A DNA stretch of 64,000 bases from Actinomycetes bacterium (GCA_021801795.1 JAJYXR010000020.1:20701-84700), one strand, 5' to 3'; numbered from the stretch's first letter, positions 35,909 to 45,412 are shown. The notes: generated by a model from the letters alone, not told the origin. Translations and numbers: made by a program.

Positions 35909-36895
35909 CTAGCCGGTCCCGGCCAGGAGCGCAGCCCCCAGGCTCGGCACCAGGCCGTTCAGCGCCAGGTCGTGGGCAACCTTTATGGCAGATGCCACGG
36001 CCCGCCTCGATGACGACCCGTGGCTTATCACGCAGACCCCGTCGATCCCGAGCAGCATCGCTCCCCCGGTGCCTTCGGGATCCAGCTCGGCTGCGATGGG
36101 TGCCAGCTTCGGCAGGAGCACCTCGGATGCCGCCTTGGCTGCGTCATCGGAGGCGAGCACGCCGAGCAGGGTGTCCATGAAGAACCGGAGCGATCCCTCC
36201 AGGCACTTCAGCGCGACGTTCCCGGTGAAGCCATCGGTGACCACCACGTCCGCCGCGCCACGCAGCAGGTCACGGCCCTCGACGTTGCCCACGAAGCGGA
36301 TCGAGGCATCGGCGGAGAGAAGCTGGTGCACCTCGCGCACCAGCGGGGTGCCCTTCGACTTCTCCTCCCCTATGGACAGCAGGGCGACAGAGGGCTCCGC
36401 CACGCCGTAGCGGCAGCGGGAGTAGGCAGCGCCCATGCGGGCGAACTGGGACAGCATCAGAGCGCTGCACTCCGCGTTCGCACCGGAGTCCAGCAGGACC
36501 GTGGGCGTAGAGCCGAGGTCAGGGATAGGGGTGGCGATGGCCGGCCGCGAGATCCCCTTCATCCGACCGATCCTGAGCAGCGCGCTGGCCATGGCGGCCC
36601 CGGTGTTCCCCGCGCTCACCATAGCGAGCGCCTTGGAGTCCCGGACGGCCTCCGCCGCTCGCACCAGCGACGAGTCCTTCTTCGTCCGCACACCCTGGCC
36701 TGGATCGTCGTCCATCCCGATCACCTCGGAAGCGGCCAGGACCGGGATGTGACCGGTGTCGCCGATGCGTTCTGGATCCCCGACGAGGAGGACCTCGATA
36801 CCGTCTTCCTCCCGTGCCTGGAGCGCTCCGGCGACGATCTCCTCAGGGGCGCGGTCGCCGCCCATGGCGTCGACCGCGACGGGCAGGGAGGCCAC
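35909..36895 (-). CDS. plsX: phosphate acyltransferase PlsX
   Basis: PlsX converts acyl-ACP to acyl-phosphate for phospholipid synthesis. The 328-residue product starts at a GTG in the sequence TAGTG, where the rpmF stop TAG shares its last base with the start. The N-terminus MASLPVAVDAMGGDRAPEEIV is diagnostic. Further matches are SAGNTGAAMASALLRIGRMKGISRPAIA and VVTDGFTGNVALKCLEG. The frame is open further upstream through rpmF, but that extension has no family counterpart. Confidence 0.96.
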   Translation of the reverse strand: MASLPVAVDAMGGDRAPEEIVAGALQAREEDGIEVLLVGDPERIGDTGHIPVLAASEVIGMDDDPGQGVRTKKDSSLVRAAEAVRDSKALAMVSAGNTGAAMASALLRIGRMKGISRPAIATPIPDLGSTPTVLLDSGANAECSALMLSQFARMGAAYSRCRYGVAEPSVALLSIGEEKSKGTPLVREVHQLLSADASIRFVGNVEGRDLLRGAADVVVTDGFTGNVALKCLEGSLRFFMDTLLGVLASDDAAKAASEVLLPKLAPIAAELDPEGTGGAMLLGIDGVCVISHGSSSRRAVASAIKVAHDLALNGLVPSLGAALLAGTG

Positions 36896-37074
36896 TAGTC
36901 GACTTCTATCGCCTGGCGACCCTTGTACCAGCCACAGGCGGGGCACACCACGTGGGGGAGCTTCGCCTTCTGGCAGTGAGGACACACGCTCATCGCCGGT
37001 GGCCTAAGCACCCAGTTAGCCGCGCGGCGGCTCCGGCTCTTCGCCTTCGACGTCTTCTTCTTCGGAACTGCCAT
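36895..37074 (-). CDS. rpmF: 50S ribosomal protein L32
   Basis: A 59-residue gene read between yceD and plsX. The product starts MAVPKKKTSKAKSRSRRAAN, the L32 signature, and has two CxxC pairs (CPHC and CPAC), so it is the zinc-binding form. The first 59 bases overlap the 3' end of yceD in another frame, and the stop shares one base with the plsX start. The rpmF-plsX pairing is widespread and supports the call. Confidence 0.96.
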   Translation of the reverse strand: MAVPKKKTSKAKSRSRRAANWVLRPPAMSVCPHCQKAKLPHVVCPACGWYKGRQAIEVD

Positions 37075-37813
37075 GGTCGATCACCTCTGTCTCAGGGCCG
37101 ACATACGATAGCCCTTCTTCAGACCCCAGCGCGTCGAGGGCTGCCCATCGGGGGTCACGAGGGGGCCTGCACCTGCAGAGTGGATCGTCTCCCGAAGCCT
37201 CCCGGGCTGCCGACGCGTTCAGGTCCGCGCCACACTCCGGGCATATCCCGAGGCAGTCCTCCCTGCACAGCGGGGCGAGGGGCAGCGCCAGCAGCACCGC
37301 GTCGTGCGCCATAGGCTCCAGGTCGAGCGCCTCGCCGTGTACCTCGTAGGAGTCGTCGGAGCCCGACCCGCCACGAGACGCACGAGGCTGTCTCGCACCC
37401 GGAGCGCCACCGGTGGGCTGGCAGTCGAGATAAAGCTCCCGCACCTCCACCTCCAGCTCACCACCCGCGGGCGCCAGGCACCTCCGGCACTCTCCCGACC
37501 AGGGGGCCTTCACGCTCCCGGCCACCGTGAAGCCCCCCATCACCGAGGTGACCACCACCTCCACGGACACCTCCGAGCCCTCTGGGACCTGACTGCCCAC
37601 CCCCACCAGGTCATCTATCTCGCCCGATCGCCTCTCGGTGGTGCTCGCACCAAGTAGCCTCCGTAGTCTCGCCGTGTGGACGAGGAACGGACTCGAGACG
37701 TGCCTGTGCCCTGCCTCATCAGGTCTGGTCGCCACCTGCCCTTGGCGGCGGGCAACGCTGCGGGGGTCGTCGTGGACACTCACGATCTCTGCACTGGGTG
37801 CTCGATGCTTCAC
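37016..37813 (-). CDS. yceD: YceD / DUF177 family protein
   Basis: YceD proteins lie before rpmF in most bacteria and are linked to 23S rRNA or L32 handling. This 265-residue version has the conserved core GECRRCLAPAGGELEVEVRELY, then CREDCLGICPECGADLN and DPRWAALDAL, with Cys pairs suggesting metal binding. It is longer than usual at both ends; the C-terminal 30 residues are very acidic (SSEEEDVEGEEPEPP) and overlap rpmF. GTG 37813 is chosen because AGGTGG stands about seven bases before it; an ATG at 37852 has no proper ribosome-binding site. Confidence 0.85.
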   Translation of the reverse strand: MKHRAPSAEIVSVHDDPRSVARRQGQVATRPDEAGHRHVSSPFLVHTARLRRLLGASTTERRSGEIDDLVGVGSQVPEGSEVSVEVVVTSVMGGFTVAGSVKAPWSGECRRCLAPAGGELEVEVRELYLDCQPTGGAPGARQPRASRGGSGSDDSYEVHGEALDLEPMAHDAVLLALPLAPLCREDCLGICPECGADLNASAAREASGDDPLCRCRPPRDPRWAALDALGSEEGLSYVGPETEVIDHGSSEEEDVEGEEPEPPRG

Positions 37814-37888
37814 CGGACCACCACCTGACCATGTTAGATGCTCCGCGGCCATCCTGGCATCGTCACTGGAACGCTATACGATCACCCC

Positions 37889-39652
37889 TCATCTGATCAC
37901 CGACATCGCCTCTGGAGGAAGCCCGTAGATGGCCAGTGCGACACCAGTAGCCTTCTCCAGGTCCTGGGTCTCGAAGGCTTCAGTGAGAGCCGCTCGGTGT
38001 GGCTTCGAGATGGCCTCCAGCCTCGGCACGCAGATCCGCCGCATGTACTGCGCCTGGAAGCGAAGGGTGCCACCACGCATCTTCACGGCATAGGTGCGCA
38101 CGAACAGGTCAGCAACCCTGGAGAGCAACAGCCCTCCGAGCACATCGAGGGGCCATAGATCCGAGGTGACGTAGTAGAGGTTATGGTGCGGATAGCAGAT
38201 ACCCTCCTCGTAGACGGGTGCCATCGCCATCTTCATGTCCGGAAACAGCAGCTTCGGCCGCGATGTCAGGGCATGGTCGACTCGGTCAATCGTTCGATAC
38301 CAGTCCCGTGGACGGCGCTCCGCGATGTGACGCCGACGCAGCCGGGACTCCTGAGCCTCGAAATAGCGTCTGAGCCGTGGATACCGGTCGAGATCTACGA
38401 GTCCCCTGCTGGGTTCGTTGTCCCAGGGATCGACCAGAAAGTGCCCGGACCATTCGAAATAACAAGTCTTCGTGTCGCGCACCATCGCAAGCGGCAGTAA
38501 CCGCTCGGCTTCGACGAGGTCTGCGTCGCTTGTGACAAACACGTCGTCGGCACCTGTAGCCACCCCTATTCCGACTCGGGTCCCGGTGTCCGGATCCTCC
38601 AACCGTGGGAACCGACGCTCGAGATCGGCGATCAACGCCAGACGGTCCGGACTGCCTGCTGGCCACGCTTCTGGACCCGTGTGCCAACGGGGCAGCTCTG
38701 CCACCTCGAAGGCTCGGGTGTGCTTGGCTCGATGCCTGCGTCCTGTTGCCCAGCGAACTAGCTGGCCTGCTTCCTCGGGACCGGACTCCGACGTCGTGTC
38801 CGCCATGACGACCGGTCCCTGCTCAGCTCTACGGATGACGCTGATCGCCGGATAGGCGCTCACCGTATCCTCGAAGGCATCCACGTCGTGCATGACCACT
38901 GTCACGTCTAGCGAGAAATGATCTCCGATGAATGAGCGGAGTGCACGGCCATAGGCATTGTGCATCCACCGGTCGGCACAGATGAAAGCCAGCGTGCCCC
39001 CCTGGCTCAGCGCCCGCAGGCCCACCTCGAAAAACCCAACGAACAGGTCTGCCCGGCCGCTCATCGTAGGACACGCGCGTCGGTACGCGGCACTCCGGGA
39101 TGCTGGCACCTCTTCGAGCCGCACGTACGGTGGATTGCCGAGGACGAAGTCAGCCGTGCCGTTCAGATCCTCTCCAAGGAGGAAATCGTCGGCACGTACC
39201 CAGCCGTCGCTCAGGCGGTGTGCCACGCCCTCCTCCCAGCCCTCCGCGATCAGAGTCGCCGCAGTAGCGCGGCGAGCCATATCTACATTCTCGGCCAGCA
39301 GGTCAACAGCGTAAATCGCCCCGGCAGCATCCTCTATCGGTCGCCCGTGGATCCGGCATGAGTGAGCTAGCCGAGCCGCCATGGGTGCGAGAAAGGCTCC
39401 AGTCCCACATGCCGGCTCGATCGCCAGCATTTTGGCCAGATCTAGGTCGGCTCTGTAGCCGGCCAGGTCGAGGATCAGCTCCACTACCCAGCGGCGGGTG
39501 AACACCTCACCGTAGCTGATGCTCCCATCGTCCGGAATCGTAGGTCGCGTCGGTGGCCAGGTGGCCGGAATCATAGACGGCTGGTCAACCAGGAGCGGCA
39601 CGGGGCTGATCGTAGGGCAAGGGTGTAACTCCTTGGGGGATGGCGAAGGCAC
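37889..39652 (-). CDS. solitary N6-adenine DNA methyltransferase (class I, M.PstI/Eco57I-like)
   Basis: The 587-residue protein is a DNA adenine methyltransferase. Motif X-like FTRRWVVELILDLAGY precedes the S-adenosylmethionine site EPACGTGAF (residues 79-87), and the catalytic motif NPPY is at residues 173-176. A long C-terminal part (about 300-587) would hold target recognition. The motif order fits gamma-class enzymes such as those of the PstI/BsuBI/XamI group. No endonuclease gene is adjacent. It interrupts a conserved housekeeping run (DivIVA-like gene to yceD), with short gaps of 47 and 75 bases, which suggests insertion as a single gene. By eye its codon use is somewhat richer in A/T third positions than its neighbours. 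The GTG start is uncertain; an ATG at 39574 is possible. Confidence 0.85.
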   Translation of the reverse strand: MPSPSPKELHPCPTISPVPLLVDQPSMIPATWPPTRPTIPDDGSISYGEVFTRRWVVELILDLAGYRADLDLAKMLAIEPACGTGAFLAPMAARLAHSCRIHGRPIEDAAGAIYAVDLLAENVDMARRATAATLIAEGWEEGVAHRLSDGWVRADDFLLGEDLNGTADFVLGNPPYVRLEEVPASRSAAYRRACPTMSGRADLFVGFFEVGLRALSQGGTLAFICADRWMHNAYGRALRSFIGDHFSLDVTVVMHDVDAFEDTVSAYPAISVIRRAEQGPVVMADTTSESGPEEAGQLVRWATGRRHRAKHTRAFEVAELPRWHTGPEAWPAGSPDRLALIADLERRFPRLEDPDTGTRVGIGVATGADDVFVTSDADLVEAERLLPLAMVRDTKTCYFEWSGHFLVDPWDNEPSRGLVDLDRYPRLRRYFEAQESRLRRRHIAERRPRDWYRTIDRVDHALTSRPKLLFPDMKMAMAPVYEEGICYPHHNLYYVTSDLWPLDVLGGLLLSRVADLFVRTYAVKMRGGTLRFQAQYMRRICVPRLEAISKPHRAALTEAFETQDLEKATGVALAIYGLPPEAMSVIR

Positions 39653-39699
39653 CAGAGCGGACCCGCCCCGGTAGCTCGGCTGACGCGGAGCGGCCGACG

Positions 39700-40317
39700 C
39701 TACTGCGAGTCCTGGTCGAAGAAGCCACCAGCGGACCCAAGGTCCCCCTCGTCGGCTGCTTCGTCCGGGTCCTGGGCCTCGGAGAGCTCTGCCCCTTCGA
39801 GTGGCGCGGGTGTGAACTGGAGCTTCTCCCTGCCGGCCTGGACGGTCTTCATGGTGCGGTCCAGCACCACCTCGAAGGATGCGAGCTTCTGGTCGCAGTA
39901 GTCGTCGACCTCATGGCGCAGCCTGCGGGCCTCCTCACGCGCCTCGTCTACGATCCGCTGGGCGGCCTGGTTCGCCTGGCGGACTATCTCGGTCCGCTGG
40001 ACCATCCTCTCGGCCTGGGCCTTTACCTCTTCGAGAAGCTCGTCGGCCTCGCGCCTGCGGGCAGCCAGGAACTCGTCGCGCTCGCGCAGCAGCCAGCGAG
40101 CCTGGCGGATCTCCTCTGGGATCCTGGCGAGCACCTCTTCTAGGAGATCGCTCAGCTCGTCGCGCTGGACCAGCACGGAGGAGCTGAGCGGCATCGCCCG
40201 TGCTTCCTGGACCAGGTCCAGTGCCCTTCTCACCAGCACCTCCGCATCTGCGGCGCTCTCGGGAGACGAGGACACCTCGAGGTCGTCGAAGGTTTCGAAG
40301 GGCTCCTCGTCGCTCAT
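39700..40317 (-). CDS. DivIVA-like coiled-coil protein
   Basis: A 205-residue acidic protein dominated by a charged coiled coil (about residues 55-165, for example RERDEFLAARRREADELLEEV and RIVDEAREEARRLRHEVDDY). Related proteins occur next to coaD in many actinobacteria and are often annotated as DivIVA-domain or ATP synthase B-like; there is no membrane segment here, so the latter name is misleading. Its ATG overlaps the coaD stop (ATGA). A scaffold role in cell-wall growth is possible but not shown. Confidence 0.7.
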   Translation of the reverse strand: MSDEEPFETFDDLEVSSSPESAADAEVLVRRALDLVQEARAMPLSSSVLVQRDELSDLLEEVLARIPEEIRQARWLLRERDEFLAARRREADELLEEVKAQAERMVQRTEIVRQANQAAQRIVDEAREEARRLRHEVDDYCDQKLASFEVVLDRTMKTVQAGREKLQFTPAPLEGAELSEAQDPDEAADEGDLGSAGGFFDQDSQ

Positions 40318-40793
40318 CGCTGGAACCTCTCGACCAGACGTTCCGCCACGGGCTTCGGGACGAAGGCCGTCACGTCACCCCCGAAACGGGCCACCTCCCT
40401 GAGCAGGCGTGACGCTATGAACGAATAGGTGGAGCTGGTGGGTATGAACAGCGTCTCCACCCCTGCCAGCTGGCGGTTCATCTGCGCCATCTGCAGCTCG
40501 TTCTCGAAGTCCGACACCGCGCGAAGCCCCTTCACGATGGCCGTGGCCCCTACGTCACGGGCGACGTTCACCACCAGGGTGGATACCGATACCGTCCTTA
40601 CGTGGGGTAGGTGCACCAGGGCTTCCCTTATCATCTCCTCGCGCTCGGAGAGGCTGAACAGGGGCTCGCTCTTCTGAGGGTTTCGCAGCGTCGCCACCAC
40701 GACCTCGTCGAAGAGGCGGGCAGCACGCTCCACCACCTCCAGGTGACCGTTGTGGAAGGGATCGAACGATCCGGGGAAGAGAGCGAGGGTCAC
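40314..40793 (-). CDS. coaD: phosphopantetheine adenylyltransferase
   Basis: CoaD makes dephospho-CoA from phosphopantetheine and ATP. The 159-residue enzyme begins TLALFPGSFDPFHNGHLEVVERAARLF, with the nucleotidyltransferase HxGH motif (NGHL), and has the second nucleotide-binding motif at SSTYSFIASRLLREVARFG. The GTG start overlaps the rsmD stop (GTGA). Length and order after rsmD are standard. Confidence 0.96.
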   Translation of the reverse strand: MTLALFPGSFDPFHNGHLEVVERAARLFDEVVVATLRNPQKSEPLFSLSEREEMIREALVHLPHVRTVSVSTLVVNVARDVGATAIVKGLRAVSDFENELQMAQMNRQLAGVETLFIPTSSTYSFIASRLLREVARFGGDVTAFVPKPVAERLVERFQR

Positions 40794-41380
40794 TTACCTG
40801 ACCCCGAGGTCGAACGCGCTGAGCTAGCCATCGTCACGAGCGTACCGCCATAACGCCTGGACCTGGCGACCACCCAGCCTTCGGGCATCTCGACAGGCTC
40901 CCGGCTCTCCAGGACCGCCCAGGTAGCGTCGAGGAGCCCGAGCAGCTCCGCCCAGGCGGCGAAGCTGTATGGCGGGTCCAGGAATGCCACGTCGAAGCTG
41001 CCTGCCACGTGACCAGCCTTCTCCGTCGCGGGTCTCACCGCTGCCCTGCGGAGGTAGTCGATGGCATCGCCGGCCACCACGTGAACCTGGTGGCTGTCCG
41101 AGGAGCTGAGCCCGAGCTGGTCGAGGTTCGCGCGGATCGTGGCACGGGCCACGGGGTCGCTATCTACGAAGGTCCCACGGGCCGCTCCGCGTGAGAGGGC
41201 TTCTATGCCCATTGCCCCGGTGCCGGCGAACAGGTCGAGCACCACCGCGCCATCGAGATCCGCGATGCTCTGGAGCATGTCGAACACCGCCTCCCGCACC
41301 CTGTCAGAGGTAGGTCGGGTACCGCTGGCCACATGTGCCTTCAGCAGCCTGCCCCTCATCTGCCCCCCGATAACCCTCAA
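40790..41380 (-). CDS. rsmD: 16S rRNA (guanine-966-N2)-methyltransferase RsmD
   Basis: RsmD methylates G966 of 16S rRNA. The 196-residue protein has RVIGGQMRGRLLKAH at the start, TRPTSDRVREAVFDML, the S-adenosylmethionine site VLDLFAGTGAMGIEALSRGA, and the catalytic motif FLDPPYSF. It is coupled to coaD by a three-base overlap and lies 86 bases after recG. Confidence 0.95.
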   Translation of the reverse strand: MRVIGGQMRGRLLKAHVASGTRPTSDRVREAVFDMLQSIADLDGAVVLDLFAGTGAMGIEALSRGAARGTFVDSDPVARATIRANLDQLGLSSSDSHQVHVVAGDAIDYLRRAAVRPATEKAGHVAGSFDVAFLDPPYSFAAWAELLGLLDATWAVLESREPVEMPEGWVVARSRRYGGTLVTMASSARSTSGSGK

Positions 41381-41466
41381 CGCCTCACCGTTCCGGTCGC
41401 TGCATCTTCATCTCGCTCCATACCGCTCGGCCCCGCTCCTCCATCCTCTCCTGGCGGCACCGGCCG

Positions 41467-43662
41467 TCAGCTCTTGAACAGGTAGGAGGCTGCTTCCTCG
41501 CCGAGGAACAGCCGCAGCTCGCCTGCGAGAAGGCTGTGATCCGATAGGAAGGGATCATCGCGAAGTATCTCGTCAGCCACCCACCTGGCCTGCTCCACCA
41601 GGGGCCTGGCACCACGATCCAGGCGGGCAAGCTTCAGGTCGCTGCGCCCCTGCTGGCGCGCTCCGAGGATGCTCCCCTCGCCGCGTAGCTCCAGGTCCAC
41701 CTCTGCCAGCTCGAAGCCGTCCGTGGTCGCCTCCAGGGCCGCCAGACGCTTCTCGGCCACGGGCGACTCAGCCCCACCGAGCAGGAAGCACCACGATGGC
41801 AGGTTCGAGCGCCCCACCCGGCCACGGAGCTGGTGGAGCTGGGCTATGCCGAAACGGGCGGAGTCCTCCACCACCATCACCGTGGCCTCCGGGACATCCA
41901 CGCCTACCTCTATCACGGTGGTCGCCACCAGCACCTCCACGGAGCCCCGGCGGAAGGCCGACATCACCCTCTCCTTATCCTCGGCATCCAGGCGTCCGTG
42001 GAGCAACCCCAGCTTCAGGCCAGCCAGCGGACCGGCCTGAAGTCGTTCCAGTTCCTCCACCGCCGACCGGGCCTCCACCCGCTCCGAGCCCTCCACCAAC
42101 GGGCAGACCACATATGCCCTGTGCCCGGCCGCGACCTCCGACCTCACCCGCTCCCAGACCAGCTCCTCGCCTCCGGGGTCCGCCACCCACCTGGTCTCCA
42201 CCCGGGCGCGCCCCGCGGGAAGCTCCCCCAGCACCGTGATGTCGAGATCGCCGAACACCACCATGGCCGCCGTACGGGGTATCGGGGTGGCCGTCATGAC
42301 CAGCACGTCGGGGTCTGCCCCGCCCGCTGGATGGCCATATTCCGCACCTGCCAGCTCACCGGCAGGTCCGCCCGCCTTCTCCCGTAGCGCAGCGCGCTGG
42401 TCGACCCCGAAACGGTGCTGCTCGTCGATCACCACGACCCCTAGACGCTCGAAGCTCACTCCCTCACCGAGAAGAGCGTGGGTACCGACCACCATCTCCA
42501 CATCACCTCCGTCGAGGCCCTCGAGCACGCGCCTACGACTTCCAGCGCGCACGCGGTTCGCCAGCAGCTCCACCCTGAGCGGGCGGCGACCCCCGAGCGT
42601 GGCCGGATCGGCTACCTCCAGCCCGTCGAGAAGCGACCGGATGCCCATCAGGTGCTGCTCTGCCAGCACCTCCGTGGGGGCCATCAGCGCAGCCTGGTAG
42701 CCGCCCTGCACTGCCACCAGCATGGCCGCGAGGGCCACCACCGTCTTTCCTGATCCGACGTCGCCCTGGAGCAGCCGGTGCATGGGCAGCCGGCCTGCCA
42801 TGTCCCTGCGGATGGCCTCGATGGCAGCCCGCTGGGCGCATGTCGGCTCGAAGGGAAGCCCTTCCAGGAAGGACGAGACCAGATCAGCCCCTCCAGAGGC
42901 AGCTGGGTCGACCAGGTGGGCGATGCCCCGGGAGGATCTCTCCAGGGCCTGACGGCGCATGACCACCTCGAGCTGGATCCTGAGCAGCTCGTCGAATGCC
43001 AGCCGCCTCCTGGCCGGGCCCACCTCGCTGAGAGCGCCAGGCCGGTGGATGTCCCTGTAGGCCGTGGTCCGGTCCACCAGGCCGAGCGCCTCGCGCCAAG
43101 CCACCGTGAGGGGGTCCGCGAACCGACCCGCTCGTTCCAGGGCTTCTCCCACCAGGCGGGCTATCTCGCCGCTCTCGATACCGGCCTTCTCCGAGGAGGG
43201 ATAGATGGGCACCAGCCGGCCCGTCCGCTCCGCCAGCATCTCCACCCGAGGGTTCGTAAGCTGCCTGTGGGCCCGAAAGCTCTGGAGCCTGCCGAAGAAG
43301 AGCGCCCTGGTGCCCACCGGGAGCTGTCTCGAGCGCCAGGGCTGGTTGAAGAAGACGACGGTCATCCACTCCTCACCATCTCTCACCTGCAGCTCCAGCA
43401 CCCGCCTTCCGTTTCTGGTCCGCCTGGTATGGGACTCCACCACCTCCGCCAGCACCCAGGCCTCCTGCCCGACCTCCAGATCTGCGATCGACGCCTGGCG
43501 GGTCTGGTCGTGGTAGCGGAAGGGATAGTGGCTGAGCAGGTCGAGGACGCTCGATATGCCGATAGCCGCCAGCGCCCCGTCTCGACCTGGACCACATCCA
43601 CGCAGCTCGCCTACGGGAATCTGGGCCAGGAACCCGAGGGTACGGCCGCCAGAGGGTCTCAT
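41467..43662 (-). CDS. recG: ATP-dependent DNA helicase RecG
   Basis: RecG remodels branched DNA at stalled forks. The 731-residue protein has the N-terminal wedge/OB domain (FRYHDQTRQASIADLEVGQEAWV), helicase motif I GDVGSGKTVVALAAML, Ia APTEVLAEQH, motif II VVIDEQHRFGVDQR, motif III VMTATPIPRTAAM, and motif VI LRGRVGRSNLPSWC. It begins four bases after the fakA stop. A loop of about 20 residues between motifs II and III (GAEYGHPAGGADPD) is a small local extension. Confidence 0.95.
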   Translation of the reverse strand: MRPSGGRTLGFLAQIPVGELRGCGPGRDGALAAIGISSVLDLLSHYPFRYHDQTRQASIADLEVGQEAWVLAEVVESHTRRTRNGRRVLELQVRDGEEWMTVVFFNQPWRSRQLPVGTRALFFGRLQSFRAHRQLTNPRVEMLAERTGRLVPIYPSSEKAGIESGEIARLVGEALERAGRFADPLTVAWREALGLVDRTTAYRDIHRPGALSEVGPARRRLAFDELLRIQLEVVMRRQALERSSRGIAHLVDPAASGGADLVSSFLEGLPFEPTCAQRAAIEAIRRDMAGRLPMHRLLQGDVGSGKTVVALAAMLVAVQGGYQAALMAPTEVLAEQHLMGIRSLLDGLEVADPATLGGRRPLRVELLANRVRAGSRRRVLEGLDGGDVEMVVGTHALLGEGVSFERLGVVVIDEQHRFGVDQRAALREKAGGPAGELAGAEYGHPAGGADPDVLVMTATPIPRTAAMVVFGDLDITVLGELPAGRARVETRWVADPGGEELVWERVRSEVAAGHRAYVVCPLVEGSERVEARSAVEELERLQAGPLAGLKLGLLHGRLDAEDKERVMSAFRRGSVEVLVATTVIEVGVDVPEATVMVVEDSARFGIAQLHQLRGRVGRSNLPSWCFLLGGAESPVAEKRLAALEATTDGFELAEVDLELRGEGSILGARQQGRSDLKLARLDRGARPLVEQARWVADEILRDDPFLSDHSLLAGELRLFLGEEAASYLFKS

Positions 43663-43666
43663 AGCC

Positions 43667-45412
43667 CTACTCGATGCTTATCAGGTAGGGGTAGAGCGGC
43701 TGGCCACCGTGATGCACCTCCAGATGCACCCCTGGATGCTCGTCGGCCAGCCATGCCGCCACCCGCCTGGTATCACCTGCGCTGGCACCCTCCCCCTCGA
43801 TCAGCGTGACCAGCTCGTGCTCGGGTCCGACCAGGTGATCCAGCAGGGCTGTCACCGCTTCGTGGAGGGTCCCCTCGACCACCTCGACCCCCTCACGGCT
43901 CACCCCGAGCCAGTCCCCCTCGCGTATGGGACCCGTTGGGCCCTCCGCGTCGCGAACCGCACGCGTCACCTCCCCGGCGACCACCCGCCTGGCCGAACCC
44001 GCCATCGCCCCGGCATTGCCCTCGGCCCCGGCCTCGGGGTCGTACTCGAGGAGCGCGGCGAATCCCTCCACGATGCCGCCTGTCGGCACCACCCTTACGA
44101 CCTTCGTCGACAGCTCCGCCACCTGCATCGCCACCGGCACGATGTTCCCGTTGTTCGGCAATATCACCACCTCGGGAGAGGACACAGCCTCCACCACCTC
44201 GAGGATCTCGGCTGTGGAGGGGTTCATCGACTGGCCGCCGGCGACGAAGTGGTGAACGCCGAGGGAGCGGAAGATCCTGGCAATGCCATCACCGTTGGCC
44301 ACCGCCACCACCGATGTGCGGTGGACCGGACCGGCTTCCTCCGGCTCGGCGGGACCCGGCGAGCCGGACTGCTCGGTCACCCAGCGCTCCTCCTCCACCT
44401 GATCGGCGAGGTCCGTGACCCTTATGTCGCGGGGCCGCCCCACATCTATGGCCGCCTCTATCGCCGCCCCCACGTCGTCGGTGTGGATGTGGCAGTTCCA
44501 CAGGCCATCGCCGCCGACCACGACTATCGAATCCCCGATGCCTGCCCAGACCTCCTTGAACGCGGGCATGGTCTCGTCAGGCGCCTCCAGGAAGTACATG
44601 ACCTCGTAGCGCAGCTCCGATACCGGCCGGTCGGCTCCGCCCTGCGCTCCGCCTTCGAGCGCGCCCGGAGAGCCACCATCGGTAACCCCGGCCATACCGG
44701 CATCAGAGGCGCCGGCGAGCTCCGGGGCAGCAGGCAGCTCCCGACCTGCCACCACGTGCAGCAAGGCGTCCAGCATGAGCAGGTATCCAGTGCCGCCAGC
44801 GTCGACTACACCGGCTCTGGCAAGCACCGGGAGCATCTCCGGCGTCCGGGCGAGCGCGCCAGCGGCGGCGTCCCTGGCTCCATCGAGTACACAGGCCACA
44901 CACCGGCTCTCTTCTTCGGAACCATGCATGGCCGAAACCGACTCCGCGGCACCCTCCGCTGCAGCGCGCGCCACCGTGAGGATCGTCCCCTCCACCGGGC
45001 GCAACACGGCCTCGTGGGCGGCCTCGCTGGCAGCAGCGAGAGCCGCCGAGAGCTCCTCGGGGCCGGCTGGAGAAGCGTCTGAGAGCACCCCGGTCAGACC
45101 TCTGAGAAGCTGGCAGAGGATCACCCCCGAGTTCCCCCGCGCGCCCATCAGCGACCCGTGGGCAATCGCCCTGCAGACATCGGGCATCGTCGGAGCCGGC
45201 GCACCTGGCTCCTGGGAGCCGACCTCGAGCTGGTCCAGCTCAGACACCACGGACTCGAGGGTGAGAAACATGTTCGTGCCAGTGTCACCGTCGGGCACCG
45301 GGTAGACGTTCAGGCGGTTGATGGCGTCCCGGTGTGACGCGAGCAGGTCGCGGTACGACCGCATCGCCTCCACCAGCTCGCCGGGACCGATTGCGTGGGC
45401 TGGCTCGCTCAT
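43667..45412 (-). CDS. DAK2 / FakA-like fatty acid kinase catalytic subunit
   Basis: FakA-type proteins phosphorylate fatty acids bound to FakB (DegV) partners; actinobacterial homologues lie upstream of recG. The 581-residue product has the DhaL (Dak phosphatase-like) domain with RLNVYPVPDGDTGTNMFLTL (nucleotide/Mg site) and GSLMGARGNSGVILCQLLRG, a middle domain, and a C-terminal region with ILPNNGNIVPVAMQVAEL. ATG 45412 is chosen because longer forms would run into the divergent rpmB promoter region and lack family support. No FakB gene is in the window, so kinase function is inferred from homology. Confidence 0.85.
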   Translation of the reverse strand: MSEPAHAIGPGELVEAMRSYRDLLASHRDAINRLNVYPVPDGDTGTNMFLTLESVVSELDQLEVGSQEPGAPAPTMPDVCRAIAHGSLMGARGNSGVILCQLLRGLTGVLSDASPAGPEELSAALAAASEAAHEAVLRPVEGTILTVARAAAEGAAESVSAMHGSEEESRCVACVLDGARDAAAGALARTPEMLPVLARAGVVDAGGTGYLLMLDALLHVVAGRELPAAPELAGASDAGMAGVTDGGSPGALEGGAQGGADRPVSELRYEVMYFLEAPDETMPAFKEVWAGIGDSIVVVGGDGLWNCHIHTDDVGAAIEAAIDVGRPRDIRVTDLADQVEEERWVTEQSGSPGPAEPEEAGPVHRTSVVAVANGDGIARIFRSLGVHHFVAGGQSMNPSTAEILEVVEAVSSPEVVILPNNGNIVPVAMQVAELSTKVVRVVPTGGIVEGFAALLEYDPEAGAEGNAGAMAGSARRVVAGEVTRAVRDAEGPTGPIREGDWLGVSREGVEVVEGTLHEAVTALLDHLVGPEHELVTLIEGEGASAGDTRRVAAWLADEHPGVHLEVHHGGQPLYPYLISIE

